Part shown: in pieces, positions 1 through 10,460 of the stretch
How positions within the stretch are numbered: the first letter of the stretch is position 1
Layout of the letters: every line of letters begins with the position of its first letter
Origin: Lucifuga dentata
Taxonomy: Eukaryota; Chordata; Actinopteri; Ophidiiformes; Bythitidae
Assembly: GCA_014773175.1 (NCBI GenBank)
Contig: VXCM01000246.1
Location: forward strand, 74,501 to 138,500
Direction of reading: 5' to 3'
Length of the DNA stretch: 64,000 nucleotides
Notes under the pieces: model-generated
Seen by the model: only the letters and a program-made list of their open reading frames with translations
Told to the model about the DNA's origin: nothing
The model's database searches: none
Made by a program: the position numbers and the translations under genes

Positions 1-43
1 TAGCTTCTTATGTGTAATGGGATCAACTTCTCATTTTTTTAAG

Positions 44-929
44 GTTGAGGGTTCCTGAGGATGCCCTGATCCCCCTCACCAAGACAGATGACAGAAAACT
101 CAACAGCCTTCTCAAAAGACCTTACATAACCAGCCAACCAGAGTGGCAGAAAGAAGTAAGAGACAAGAAATGGAAAAGGGAAAGAAAAAAAGCTTTGATG
201 TAGAGAGAATGAAATAAGCAGAGGAATTGGCATTAGAAAGCAAAGGAAGGTGTAAAATAATGGAAGTTTTTGAATCATTTTACTAACATTTTATTTCAAC
301 ACATTGCAGCTGGATCATCACACAATCCTCATGGTTCACATTTCTCATGTTAAATTATGTATAAATTCATCCAAATTGATAACTTACCAAAGCAGCCATT
401 GAGATGAACTTGAGTGGAACTTTTAACATGTACATTTCAGTTGAAGTAAATATCATGACCTTGATATCAACGTCATGTTATGATAGCTACTGTATTCATT
501 TTGTCTATATTATCAACCTGTAACCTACCACATATGTTTCTTGTGGGCGTACTTGTGGGTACTACTTCCTGCGGGTAAATTGTCAGGCTGTGGCTCCCCA
601 TTCCCCTGTCGTAGGTGAAATGTTTTGTTTTTTCAGAGATCTGGATGATTTCAACATTACACTCATGTGACACACAGTTGAGGAATGTGTGTATCTTATA
701 GCCACTCTTTGTGGAGTGGCTGTAGGAGATAAACCCCCGATGATTTATGCATGTTTGATGGTCTTCCTCTTGCACGTTTCTTAAGACTGCATGTTTGCTC
801 TTGTTGTAGATGGAACTGATGCAGCACAGAAAGGTCAAGGCTGAGATTCAGTCCCTGACAGCCATAGCCCCTGATTTCCTCACCAGCATCTACCTGCCCA
901 ATAAGCTGCGTTATGGGGGTTGGGTATGA
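44..929 (+). CDS. spo11: Meiotic recombination protein Spo11, 3' end (last two coding exons, partial)
   Basis: Spo11 is the topoisomerase VI A-like nuclear protein that makes the DNA double-strand breaks starting meiotic recombination. Two exons are visible: 44-155 (acceptor TTTTTTTAAG, donor GTAAGA) and 810-929 (acceptor TTGTTGTAG, stop TGA 927-929). The first enters with one base of a split codon; both join in phase 0. Joined, they encode 76 whole codons at the C-terminus. Key stretches are a KRPYITSQPEWQKE segment and a final VKAEIQSLTAIAPDF...YLPNKLRYGGWV, which match the end of the Spo11/TopoVIA Toprim domain from family knowledge (the human protein ends in a similar PNKL-FGGW motif). 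The rest of the gene lies left of the window. The intron 156-809 shows nothing else coding. An AATAAA at 1301-1306 is a possible polyadenylation signal. Identity is from recall of the family, not a search. Confidence 0.83.
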
Positions 930-941
930 TGAGCACAATGC

Positions 942-954
942 TGCCACCTAGTGG
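942..954 (-). promoter_or_regulatory. CTCF-like motif just after the spo11 stop
   Basis: Read on the minus strand the 13 bases are CCACTAGGTGGCA, which fits the CTCF core consensus CCASYAGRKGGCR at every position. It starts 12 bases past the stop codon. Binding is inferred from the motif only. Confidence 0.4.
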
Positions 955-1201
955 AATGAAAAGTGAACTGGTAACACTAGTTATTACAAAATCAGCATTT
1001 ACACCAAAGTCCTGTCTGACCTTGCCAGAAACACCTGAAAGTGAATTTGTGTGTTGTTCATTTTTTGTGTGGGTATTTATAAGTTTTTGCTTCCCTTTAG
1101 TGTTTCTTGAATATTTCATCGTAATTTCACAACAAAAATACAAATTACTGTTCTAAATCAGCATGGCTGTGTTTTATAACATTTTTTTCTCCAGCAGATG
1201 G

Positions 1202-1261
1202 AGACATCCATCCATCCATTTTCTAAACCCGTTTGTCCTGTTGAGGGTCACGGGGGGCTGT
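1202..1261. repeat. Fragment of a common fish interspersed repeat
   Basis: A (CATC)n start is followed by a TTTTCTAAACC...TTGTCCTGTTGAGGGTCACGGGGGG pattern. I recognise this as a short tail fragment of a retroelement widespread in fish genomes. The family cannot be assigned from 60 bases. The remainder of 930-1430 shows no gene. Confidence 0.45.
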
Positions 1262-1429
1262 TCCCTAAATAGCAACATTTATCTGTGGACATTGTGGTGA
1301 AATAAACTAGAGGGAAAGAAACAAAAAGAAACTAAGCTTGAGGTGGAAACAGTGGTTTATGTGTACAATCACCTTAAACAACACCTTTGCGAGAAACGAG
1401 AAGATATTTACTTAAATGCATAATCTTTG

Positions 1430-1602
1430 ATTTGACAACTACCGGTAGGCGTGGCTTTCTCCTTGCGCAACAGACTACAGCTACGTTGTAGTTGCGGTCG
1501 CCGCCGGCTCCAGATTCCACGCTAGAAACCTACGTGTAAAGTCTAATTTAACAAGAATAACGGCGCAGAACACTGCACGCTTCCAACCAAAAGTTCACAT
1601 GC
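1430..1602 (+). promoter_or_regulatory. alas1: Probable alas1 promoter / non-coding first exon
   Basis: This is a locally GC- and CpG-richer island (GGCGTGGC, TTGCGCAAC, GTCGCCGCCGGC) in AT-rich surroundings, ending at a good donor, GC|GTGAGTAT, at 1602/1603. alas1 coding begins in an exon opening at about 2811 with a clear acceptor (CCCCTTGTAG), so a non-coding first exon is expected here. The start site is not visible. No iron-responsive-element hairpin is present, as expected for ALAS1 rather than the erythroid ALAS2. The intron 1603-2810 holds only a poly-T tract with one N (2430-2468). Confidence 0.45.
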
Positions 1603-2824
1603 GTGAGTATTGTCTGATAGCAACAATTTGTTTCATTCATCTGTTAAGTATGCTTAAGAGCAGTGGTAACTACTATTTCGCGGTGTTAAATTTGAATCTG
1701 ATAATACAGTATATAAGAATTTCAGAATTAATTTTTCTTGGGTCCTAATCTATGTGATGAAGATTATGGTCTTCCAGTTTCGGTAAAAGCCATTAAGATT
1801 GTATTAAACAGTAGTGAATCCTACAAGCTAGATGTATTTTAATTAATGCTTTGACACTGAATAATGTGCCATTAAAAGTTTTCAGGTTGAATCCGTTTGA
1901 ATTTCTACTCAGCCAAGTTACAGCTTTAAAAGAATGTCTCTTCTCATAGTTACGGTACATGAGCAAAAAGTCTACCTAAAGTTGTGAAGAGTTGATGTTG
2001 GCTGACAGAATGTGTTACAGTGGCTCATGTACAGTAAATCTCTTGCTATGGTAGCCTGAGAGATTCATGGAGGATGGCAGATACCTCAGAGCCATCAGTT
2101 TCTTGAAAGTCAAAGTTTGGTTTTGTGACTGGCTCATGAGCGTCATCAGAAACCCACCCTCTGTTTTGTACTATAAAATGGTGTGGGCTCAGGTTATATT
2201 AATGGGCTCAGATTGTTATATTAATGGGTCTGTTTCACTTGAATAACAGCCAGATGGTTCTCCTTTGTCTTAGGCAAGATCCTGCAGTTGTAGTACAGAT
2301 CCTTGAGTGGCCTTCAAGAACAGCTGACTACAGAGGAGTGAATGAAAATTGTCTCTCTGAAACCTTGAACATTTAAAATCCCGTCTCATACATAGATAAT
2401 TGTGCATCAGTTATGTTTCACAAGGGATTTTTTTTTTTTTTTTTTTTTNTTTTTTTTTTTTTTTTTTTGCTGTTTCATCAAAGTGGACTTGGAAGTATTC
2501 AGGTAAAAATTGGTAGCATTGGGAGTCAGTTGTTTGTAGGATTCATTTTAGGCCATTTTTTTGTAAATGTATAAATAGATGTTACCTGAAACTGCACACT
2601 GTAGAGCTGCCACTTGTAATGATTAACTGGATTATCTAACAAATTTATATTTGGTTTTATTTTAAATTAGTTTTTTAAATATATATTTCCTATTAAATTC
2701 ACTATCTCAACTTGATGTATATTTTCTTTAAAACATAACTTTGATGTCTTCCTTTTAAACATTACGGGAAAACTCTCGGACATATTTTAACCTCCTTTTA
2801 CCCCTTGTAGGTCAGTATCTCAAT

Positions 2825-5800
2825 ATGGACTCAGTTATCCTCCAGTGTCCTTTCCTGAGCATTGTTCTTCGTGGTTTCCTGCAGTTGGCTGGAAAGTCAT
2901 CATTGGTGAGCTATGCCCAAAAGTGCCCTGTGCTAATAGACTTGGCCTCCAGAGCTCCAGCCAGGACTCTGGTCTCATCAGCCTCTGTGCACAAAGGCAA
3001 TCCAACAAATGAAGGTCAGTATTAAAGAGAACATTACCATTAAAAAATAAGTTATAGAACAATACAATGAATGGCTATTTTAGTAAAATTATTTTATCAA
3101 TATCAATTTGGTGAATTTATTATAGTTTAGAAATTTCATCCTGTGGTGTATAGGTTTGAAGCCCCCAGTCAAAGTACCCCAAGGCCACACCACATCCCCT
3201 GCTGGCCAGGCAATGGGCTCAAAATGCCCTTTCCTGTCTGCAGAGATGGTACAGAACAGAAACAGGGTAGTAAGGGAGGCCGGCATGGAACTGCAGCAAG
3301 ATGTCCAGACAATGCATTCATTCCACACAAGTAAGCAATACCACCATTATACCCCAGATCACCACAAGTCAGTTATGCATATTGAAAAAGGTCATTGTTT
3401 TGAGATCACTCATCTTTTGTTGACATCTTAAATACAGCAAATCGGTGTCCTGCACTGGTAAAGCTGAATGTACATAATAGAATATATGTGAGGTTGAACT
3501 AATGTTTTAAGTTATGAGATTGTTAATAATACACACTTTTGCTAAACAGGGAAAACAGATGTGGGTTCATCTGTGGTGAATCTTTTCAAGCCAGACAAGA
3601 CCACAGGTTCCAAAGTGTCTCATTTACTGCAGGATAATCTACCTGAAGGTAAGAAAGCCAGTCATCGTCATTGTTCGTTTTAATAAAAAAATCATTCCCA
3701 AAACGATAATCCTTTTGTGCTTACTTTAATCTTTATTAGTTCATCATTTTTTGATTTTAATACCTTTAAAATCATGTTCCTTTTTTTTTTTTCTCATTTT
3801 GTCCATCAGTTGTCGCTTTCCAATATGACAAGTTTTTTGAAAAGAAAATTGACACCAAGAAGAAGGATCACACTTACAGGATATTTAAGACAGTGAACCG
3901 GTGTGCCTCATCCTTCCCCATGGCAGATGACTACTCTGAGTCTCTGCATGTAAGGAAAGATATATCTGTGTGGTGCAGCAATGACTACCTAGGCATGAGC
4001 CGTCATCCTAAAGTCATCCAAGCCATCCTGTGAGTAGATCAGATTGCTGATAACCCTGAATAATGTTGTCAGTTAGAAAATACGGTGATATGCATGGTAA
4101 TGAAAATGATGGATTCAGTAGTAAAGAAAATGTGATTATTCAGGTAGTTTCAAGGGAAAAATGCTTTCTATCTCAATCTCTTTTTTTAAGAGAGACTTTA
4201 CGAAAACATGGTGCTGGTGCTGGAGGAACACGGAACATTTCAGGAACAAGTAAATTCCATGTGGAACTGGAAAATGAGCTAGCTGACCTACATGGCAAAG
4301 ATGCTGCACTGCTGTTCACTTCCTGCTTTGTAGCCAATGACTCTACATTGTTCACTCTGGCAAAAATGCTACCAGGTACAGTAAGTTAGACATAAATATT
4401 ACAAATATCAATACTATAATGTGACACCAAATTTCTTGTAATGTATTTGCCCACATAGTCTTGATTTAGCTCAAATCTTGCATGTGGAAAAGAAGAATAA
4501 ACTGTTTTTTGTCTGCTCCTCTAGGATGTGAAATCTACTCTGATGCTGGCAACCATGCCTCAATGATCCAGGGTATAAGAAACAGTGGTGTCAAGAAGTT
4601 TATCTTTTGTCATAATGACGTCAGCCACCTACAAGAGCTGCTTGAGAAATCTCACGCCGCCACTCCAAAGATTGTTGCCTTTGAGACAGTGCATTCAATG
4701 GATGGTAAGTCCCCCCCAAAAAAAAGTCTCTTAACTGAACATTTAAAGGATTTTACCTTTTCTAATCCCTCATCAGCCCACTATCTTTATTGATGCAATT
4801 ACAATTTTTATAGTATTGTTATTTATTAATCTCAGTTGCTGAGTGACCCAAGAAAGTTGAATGCTTGCTTTGCTTTCATCCAATAGGAGCCGTGTGCCCA
4901 CTAGAACAGATGTGTGACGTTGCCCATAAGTTTGGTGCTATCACTTTTGTGGATGAAGTACATGCTGTAGGCTTGTATGGGCCCAGAGGAGGAGGGATTG
5001 GGGACAGGGACAGGGTCATGCACAAGATAGACATCATCTCTGGTACCCTTGGTAAGTACAACTCTCAATGTTCACTAGTGAGAACAAATTTTTCATAATG
5101 TATGTCAGCTACATATGCTGTTCTCTAACTTTTGTGTATTATTTCCAGGCAAGGCGTTTGGCTGTGTGGGTGGCTACATTGCCAGCACCAGCACCTTGGT
5201 GGACACGGTGCGCTCCTACGCTGCAGGCTTCATTTTTACCACATCATTACCCCCCATGCTGCTGGCAGGGGCAAAGGAGTCCGTTAAGATCCTGAAAAGC
5301 GAGGAAGGCCAAGCACTCAGGAGGAAACATCAGAGAAGCGTCAAGCTGCTCCGCCAGATGTTGATGGACTCGGGCCTTCCCGTAGTCCAGTGTCCAAGCC
5401 ACATTATTCCTGTCTGGGTATGAAAATGAATAATTAATGAATAGAGTTCCAGTTGAACACAGTGTTCAACTGGAACTGTCAATGTTGAACACAACATTGA
5501 CCATTGCAAGCACTAATCATGGAACCTGTTACATATTAAATGCATTCAATGGCATCTGATATATATTGCATCTCTTGGCAGGTGGCGGATGCAGAGAAGA
5601 ACACAGAGGTCTGTGACATTATGATGTCTCGTTACAACGTCTACGTCCAGGCAATCAACTACCCCACTGTGGCTAAAGGAGAGGAACTGCTGCGCATCGC
5701 CCCTACACCACATCACACCCCCCAGATGATGAGCTACTTTGTTGGTATGTCCCCTTCAAACAAAGTTACTTATTCCAAACCTGTCAAAACATCCAAAGAT

Positions 5801-6373
5801 AGACAGTGGTATTATGTTCAGTATGAATTTAATAGTAAGCAATTAACTGGAAAAAAAATTATCACATAATTATCAGTTCTACTAGCCATTTTAAAAGGAG
5901 GATATTTTTATGTGGGTGTATGGTGCAGAATGCTTGGGGAAAGCAAAAGTGTTGATTGGAGGAATAATGTGATTAAAAAAAAATACATTGGTATACTCCT
6001 TAATTAACCTCATAATGTGAAACAAAAAAAAAGAAAATGAAATCCGTGTTTATTCTATAGCTTTGCAGTTGTGTGATCATACTAAAGAAAAGTGAACATT
6101 CTAAATGACTGGGACCTCAAATCTAGTAACCACATAGAAAAGAGAGGAATAGCACCATTATTTGGACTGTTTCAAATGAGCATATCTAACCTACATAATT
6201 TTATCTGTTTGCTTTGTTCCTTTGTCTCCACAGACCAGCTGGTGAAGACATGGAAGGAGGTGGGTTTGGAGCTGAGGCCACACTCCTCAGTGGAGTGTAA
6301 CTTCTGCCAGCAGCCTCTTAACTTTGAGCTGATGAGTGACAGGGAGAAGTCTTACTTCACAGGCCTCACATGA
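2825..6373 (+). CDS. alas1: 5-aminolevulinate synthase 1, complete (10 coding exons, 595 aa)
   Basis: This PLP enzyme of the mitochondrial matrix condenses glycine and succinyl-CoA to 5-aminolevulinate, the first step of heme synthesis. Coding exons: 2825-3014, 3154-3330, 3550-3648, 3810-4029, 4191-4375, 4525-4704, 4887-5051, 5149-5417, 5582-5744, 6234-6373. They sum to 1788 bases with every phase matching. The N-terminal presequence carries three Cys-Pro heme-regulatory motifs (QCPF Cys8, KCPV Cys34, KCPF Cys88), known in ALAS1 to mediate heme inhibition of import. The catalytic core shows [22 protein letters not shown], the FVDEVHAVG aspartate loop, and the PLP lysine in SGTLGKAFG (Lys407). 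The start is the first in-frame ATG of its exon and matches the family N-terminus (human begins MESVV). Length is slightly under the human 640 aa, the shortfall being in the variable linker. Identified as ALAS1, not ALAS2, by the N-terminus and the absence of an IRE. Confidence 0.96.
5445..5501. repeat. Two back-to-back perfect hairpins in an alas1 intron
   Basis: Bases 5445-5477 form a 15 bp perfect stem (AGTTCCAGTTGAACA) with a 3-base loop. Bases 5478-5501 immediately follow with a 10 bp perfect stem (GTCAATGTTG) and a 4-base loop. Both lie 28 bases or more past the donor at 5418. Confidence 0.85.
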
Positions 6374-6451
6374 TATCAGCAGTAGCCTGATATAAGCTAC
6401 ATTTGCAGCTAAACTATTTATTGTATTTGCATTAGATATATCTCAAACACT

Positions 6452-6457
6452 AATAAA
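6452..6457 (+). terminator. alas1: alas1 polyadenylation signal (AATAAA)
   Basis: This canonical AATAAA lies 79 bases after the alas1 stop and is the first one downstream on the coding strand. Confidence 0.6.
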
Positions 6458-7531
6458 TGCGTGGGAAAAATTTCAGTTGACATGATTGCATTGATTTGCT
6501 TTATACTGAAAGTTATTCACACTAGAAACAGCATGCCATCTCAACGGTGACAGTAGAGACAAATCTAACTTGCACAAACACCTCTACAGCCTCAAAAAAT
6601 ACTCAAGGTCGATTTGATAGCATTATCATGTAGTACTTAGGGGTGTTTTTATTGTGTCTACCTGTGCTCAAAATATAAAACACTTATGTCTCATATTTTG
6701 CAGACCAAGCAAAACTTGCCTATATGATTGCAGTAAATTGTGTGTCTTTATGTACGTCTTTGCCAGTGTGAAAACAAGCGTGATCCTTTACACACTGCTT
6801 GAAATTCACTTAATATTGATGGTCATAGTAATTGTTAGACCCAATATTAATAAGTCATCAGATTGTTGTTCATGAAATCTTGTGGTTGAAATATCACAGA
6901 CTTCCCAAGTCCAGTTCCAGAAATGTGTAATATTACAATGCACTTCATTGTGAAACCACATCTGGTTTGGTATCAACACAAGTAACTGCTGCCAATAATA
7001 TTTCATTTAAAGTAGCTCCTCTGGTAAAATGATCATATCTCTATCAGTTTTAACATGTTGCCAAATGTGACATTACTTCCCTCTATAGACCTGCAAAAAG
7101 TCTATTATAGTCTATTTAAAAAAAAAAAAAGTCCATTATAAGATGGTGGAGAAGGTTGTGGCAGCCTGTTTCTTGCTTTTAGACTCAGCTTTAGACACAA
7201 AAGAGTAAATACTAACATTGCAATACATAGGTCCACCATAATAATATTAAAAACATATCACAGAAATTGCAAAGGAAAGTTTACAACACTGCTTCATGCT
7301 GAAACATGCTGAATCAGCACAGAAATTATGCAGCAAGGAGGGCTGTTGTATAATACGCTTACATGCAGATTTTGAGCACCTGCTCTTTTATTGGGTGCAT
7401 TTCGTGGCATTCCTGGTTTCACCACATGGGAGCGCACTGGGTCTTCTTTTTGCAGCTGTGGGCCGTGACGTATGGCTCCTCCTCCTCCCTTTGCGATGAC
7501 TCATAGCTAGTGCAGCAGCTTCCATGATGAA

Positions 7532-7544
7532 CCACTAGATGGAG
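7532..7544 (+). promoter_or_regulatory. CTCF-like motif
   Basis: CCACTAGATGGAG matches 12 of 13 positions of the CTCF core consensus CCASYAGRKGGCR. It is on the plus strand. Occupancy is inferred only. Confidence 0.3.
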
Positions 7545-8129
7545 TTGATACAGAACAGGATATCGTGTTTCCCTTCCAGATAACACAGAAACTGTCCTGG
7601 TTATAACAAATTAAGCAAATAATCTTCCATGTATCTTACAGCATGAGTCTGTGCAGCAGACAAAATCAGAAGTTGCAGAGAATTTTATATTAAATGTCTG
7701 CTTTACCTGCCATCCATTTAAATAAATATTTAACCAATGTGGCCTAAATTATTATATGTAGCTGTTACATATAAAATCCTTAGTTTTATATATTTTCTGA
7801 CCTGTGATCAAGCACGTTTAACTCAAATTGTTCCAAGTAAAATCCCCCGTGCTTTGAAACATCAAGGGAGAACAAGCTCTCCTCCCATCTGTCTCATCTC
7901 AGAATACTTCACTCACTACATCTGCACATGACAGGAGTGTGGTTGTGTGCCAGTGAGCTATGTGCATGAAAACCGTGAGAGCAGCTCTTCACATGCAAAA
8001 GCAGGAATCCTGTAAATCAAAGACATTTCCTCTGGAAGAATCACCATGAAATCACGTTCAGAGCACATTATATAACTGAAGTGTTGGTGGAAGTGGAGCA
8101 GTCAGGTGACTGCATGTTCATGCAAAGCC

Positions 8130-8132
<3 letters not shown>

Positions 8133-8178
<46 letters not shown>

Positions 8179-8323
8179 NNNNNNNNNNNNNNNNNNNNNN
8201 NNNNNNNNNNNNNNNNNNNNNNNNNNNNNNNNNNNNNNNNNNNNNNNNNNNNNNNNNNNNNNNNNNNNNNNNNNNNNNNNNNNNNNNNNNNNNNNNNNNN
8301 NNNNNNNNNNNNNNNNNNNNNNN

Positions 8324-8370
<47 letters not shown>
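8133..8370. repeat. (AT)n microsatellite containing a 145-base assembly gap
   Basis: Alternating TA runs on both sides of the N block 8179-8323. Any reading frame through it is an artefact. Confidence 0.97.
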
Positions 8371-8372
<2 letters not shown>

Positions 8373-8964
8373 CAGAAGATTTTCATTTTGCCAAGAGGGT
8401 ATGCTGATGCATTTTTATTCAGGGCTGTATGACATATTTATAGACATCACAGATTTATGTGATTATATATTTTTGTACAATTAAATACTCTAAATTCAGT
8501 TTCCATTATTGAAGTCAAAAGATTTCAAACTTTCAAAAAAATTTTTATTTAATATACATGGGATTGTGAGAAGATTCTTGTTAAAATAGCCAATCTATAC
8601 CATGTCCTAGAATCATCATTTATAAAAAGCTTGCCCTTTCCCCTAAACTCAGCTCTCCCTATATGTATTCAGTTATTATATAAACCTGCAAAGTTGTGTT
8701 GGCAGCAAATATTGCTGTGCTTATTGTTTGACCTCATTTTTGTACCTCATTCTTTATTATGTATTCAGTTTGTTATTTGCCTGAAGTCATGCTCACACCT
8801 CTGGAGAGTTCAGCAGGAACTGCATGTATGAGGGTGTGGGGGTACAGGTGTGTGTGTGTGTATTGGTTTTCATATTGTCTTAATATAGAGGGAGTAGGGA
8901 GGTGCTGTAATAGTAGTAGGTGTAGTGTGCTTTTGTTGTGAAAATGTGCTCTGTATCATTGAAA

Positions 8965-9049
8965 GTGTGTGTGTGTGTGTGTGTGTGTGTGTCTGGCTTC
9001 AGCTGTATTCCTTGCTCTGTTAATCCTGATGCTCTGCACATCTGTGTGN

Positions 9050-9092
<43 letters not shown>
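8965..9092. repeat. (GT)n and (CT)n microsatellites
   Basis: A (GT)14 run at 8965-8992 and a (CT)n run at 9050-9092 are separated by unique sequence, with a single N at 9049. Confidence 0.95.
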
Positions 9093-9095
<3 letters not shown>

Positions 9096-10460
9096 CACTA
9101 TTTTCTTGCATTGTTACACACATAAATGGTGAACACAGAGAATACTGTGCTTGTTGTGTTTGTAGTCTAAGAAGAGACACTCGTGCTTTGTACATGTTTA
9201 TGAATTTTCCAGTCTGGTGACAATTGTGAGACATCACGGCAGACAAAATCACTTCCTTAATACACTTCAGCTCAGAAATAAAAAGGGGAATTGAGGAAGA
9301 GAGCACTCTCAGGGGTGTGTCCAATCTGTGAGTAATGAGTAATATGCTGATAGAAAAAAAAAAATCACAATTCATGAATTTTTTGCTGCTTTCCTGCTAC
9401 AGCTCATCACTAATTCAAAATACAGAGCAGAGCACATAAAGGCCAATTGATTTTCCTGTACATCCCTTTAAGGTGGAAACTCATCACTTAGGCCTATTTC
9501 TTTGTGTATGCTGAGGGTATGATCACATTATAAAATATTTGAGTATATAACTATTACTATATTATGTTACATGCAGGTTCTTTTGTTACAGTTTTAATAA
9601 TCTAAAATATATCATAGTTTGTCTTTATTAATAAGTCATCAGATTGTTCTCAAGCCATCTTGAGAGCACTTTATCTCTTCAAAAAATGACACAGAAGTCT
9701 ATTTTTTGGTTAGATAACGTGAATGAGACAAAAATTCACCACCTCATGCTCAATGGTCATCAGCCTAGAAAGATATAATAACTCCAAAATAACTTGGACA
9801 ACTAATTCTATTCAGGGACAAAATAAAATAGGAGAATATCACATAAGAATCCTCCCAATTTTTAAATAATACCGTTTAGTACAAGGTCACATCAAGTTCA
9901 TAAGAAAAATGTTAGAGGAATGCAAATTCCCACATAGTGAAATGAGCCTGTATAAATGTTTCGTAGTATCACGGAGGAATATGATGGTAATAATATAATG
10001 ACAGGCAAAATGATTCCACTGGGGCCGATTGCTGCAAAACTTTTAATATTTCAGCTATGGCTTTAAATTATAAGCAATAAACTCCTCCCTCTTGCTCTGC
10101 TGTCAACTAAAAAAAAAAAAAAAAAAAAAAANAAAAAAAAAAAAAAAAAATGCGCATGGAGGAGCCTGATACAATGTGGAGTTGCTGAAGTTGGAGGAAA
10201 ATATTGCTCGCTGAAAAACACTCGCATTAAAGTTGTATTTCGTTCATGAAAGTGTAAAAAGCTGTTGCGGCGGCTCAGACACACTGATGGAAGAGAAGAG
10301 GAAAGAGAGGAAGTCTTTTCGCTCCAGCAAAAGCGCCGTACACCGGCGGGGCAACATTTAACGCTTTTCCTTTAACGTGAAATGTAGTTGAATCATCGTG
10401 CGGTGGACCATGTAGTCGGTGTTTGTATTTCCACGTAGCTACTATGATACTGAGTCCGAC

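Larger units (their letters stand above)
6480..10160. other. alas1-dusp7 intergenic region, no gene seen
   Basis: The region holds no exon-like reading frame. It contains an AP-1-like TGACTCA (7497-7503), a CTCF-like site (7532-7544), an (AT)n tract broken by an assembly gap, (GT)n and (CT)n tracts, and a 41-base poly-A tract with one N (10110-10150). A 22-base string, ATTAATAAGTCATCAGATTGTT, occurs near both 6847 and 9629. POC1A, which lies between ALAS1 and DUSP7 in human, is not here. Confidence 0.6.

Noticed and set aside
1430..1602. Search for an iron-responsive element in the alas 5' region
   Set aside because: No CAGTG-type loop with a paired stem was found. This fits ALAS1 and argues against ALAS2.
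8081..8432. Several open frames of alternating Ile-Tyr
   Set aside because: Translation of an (AT)n tract through a gap of Ns.
6374..10460. Expected POC1A gene between alas1 and dusp7
   Set aside because: No WD40-repeat exons were found on either strand.
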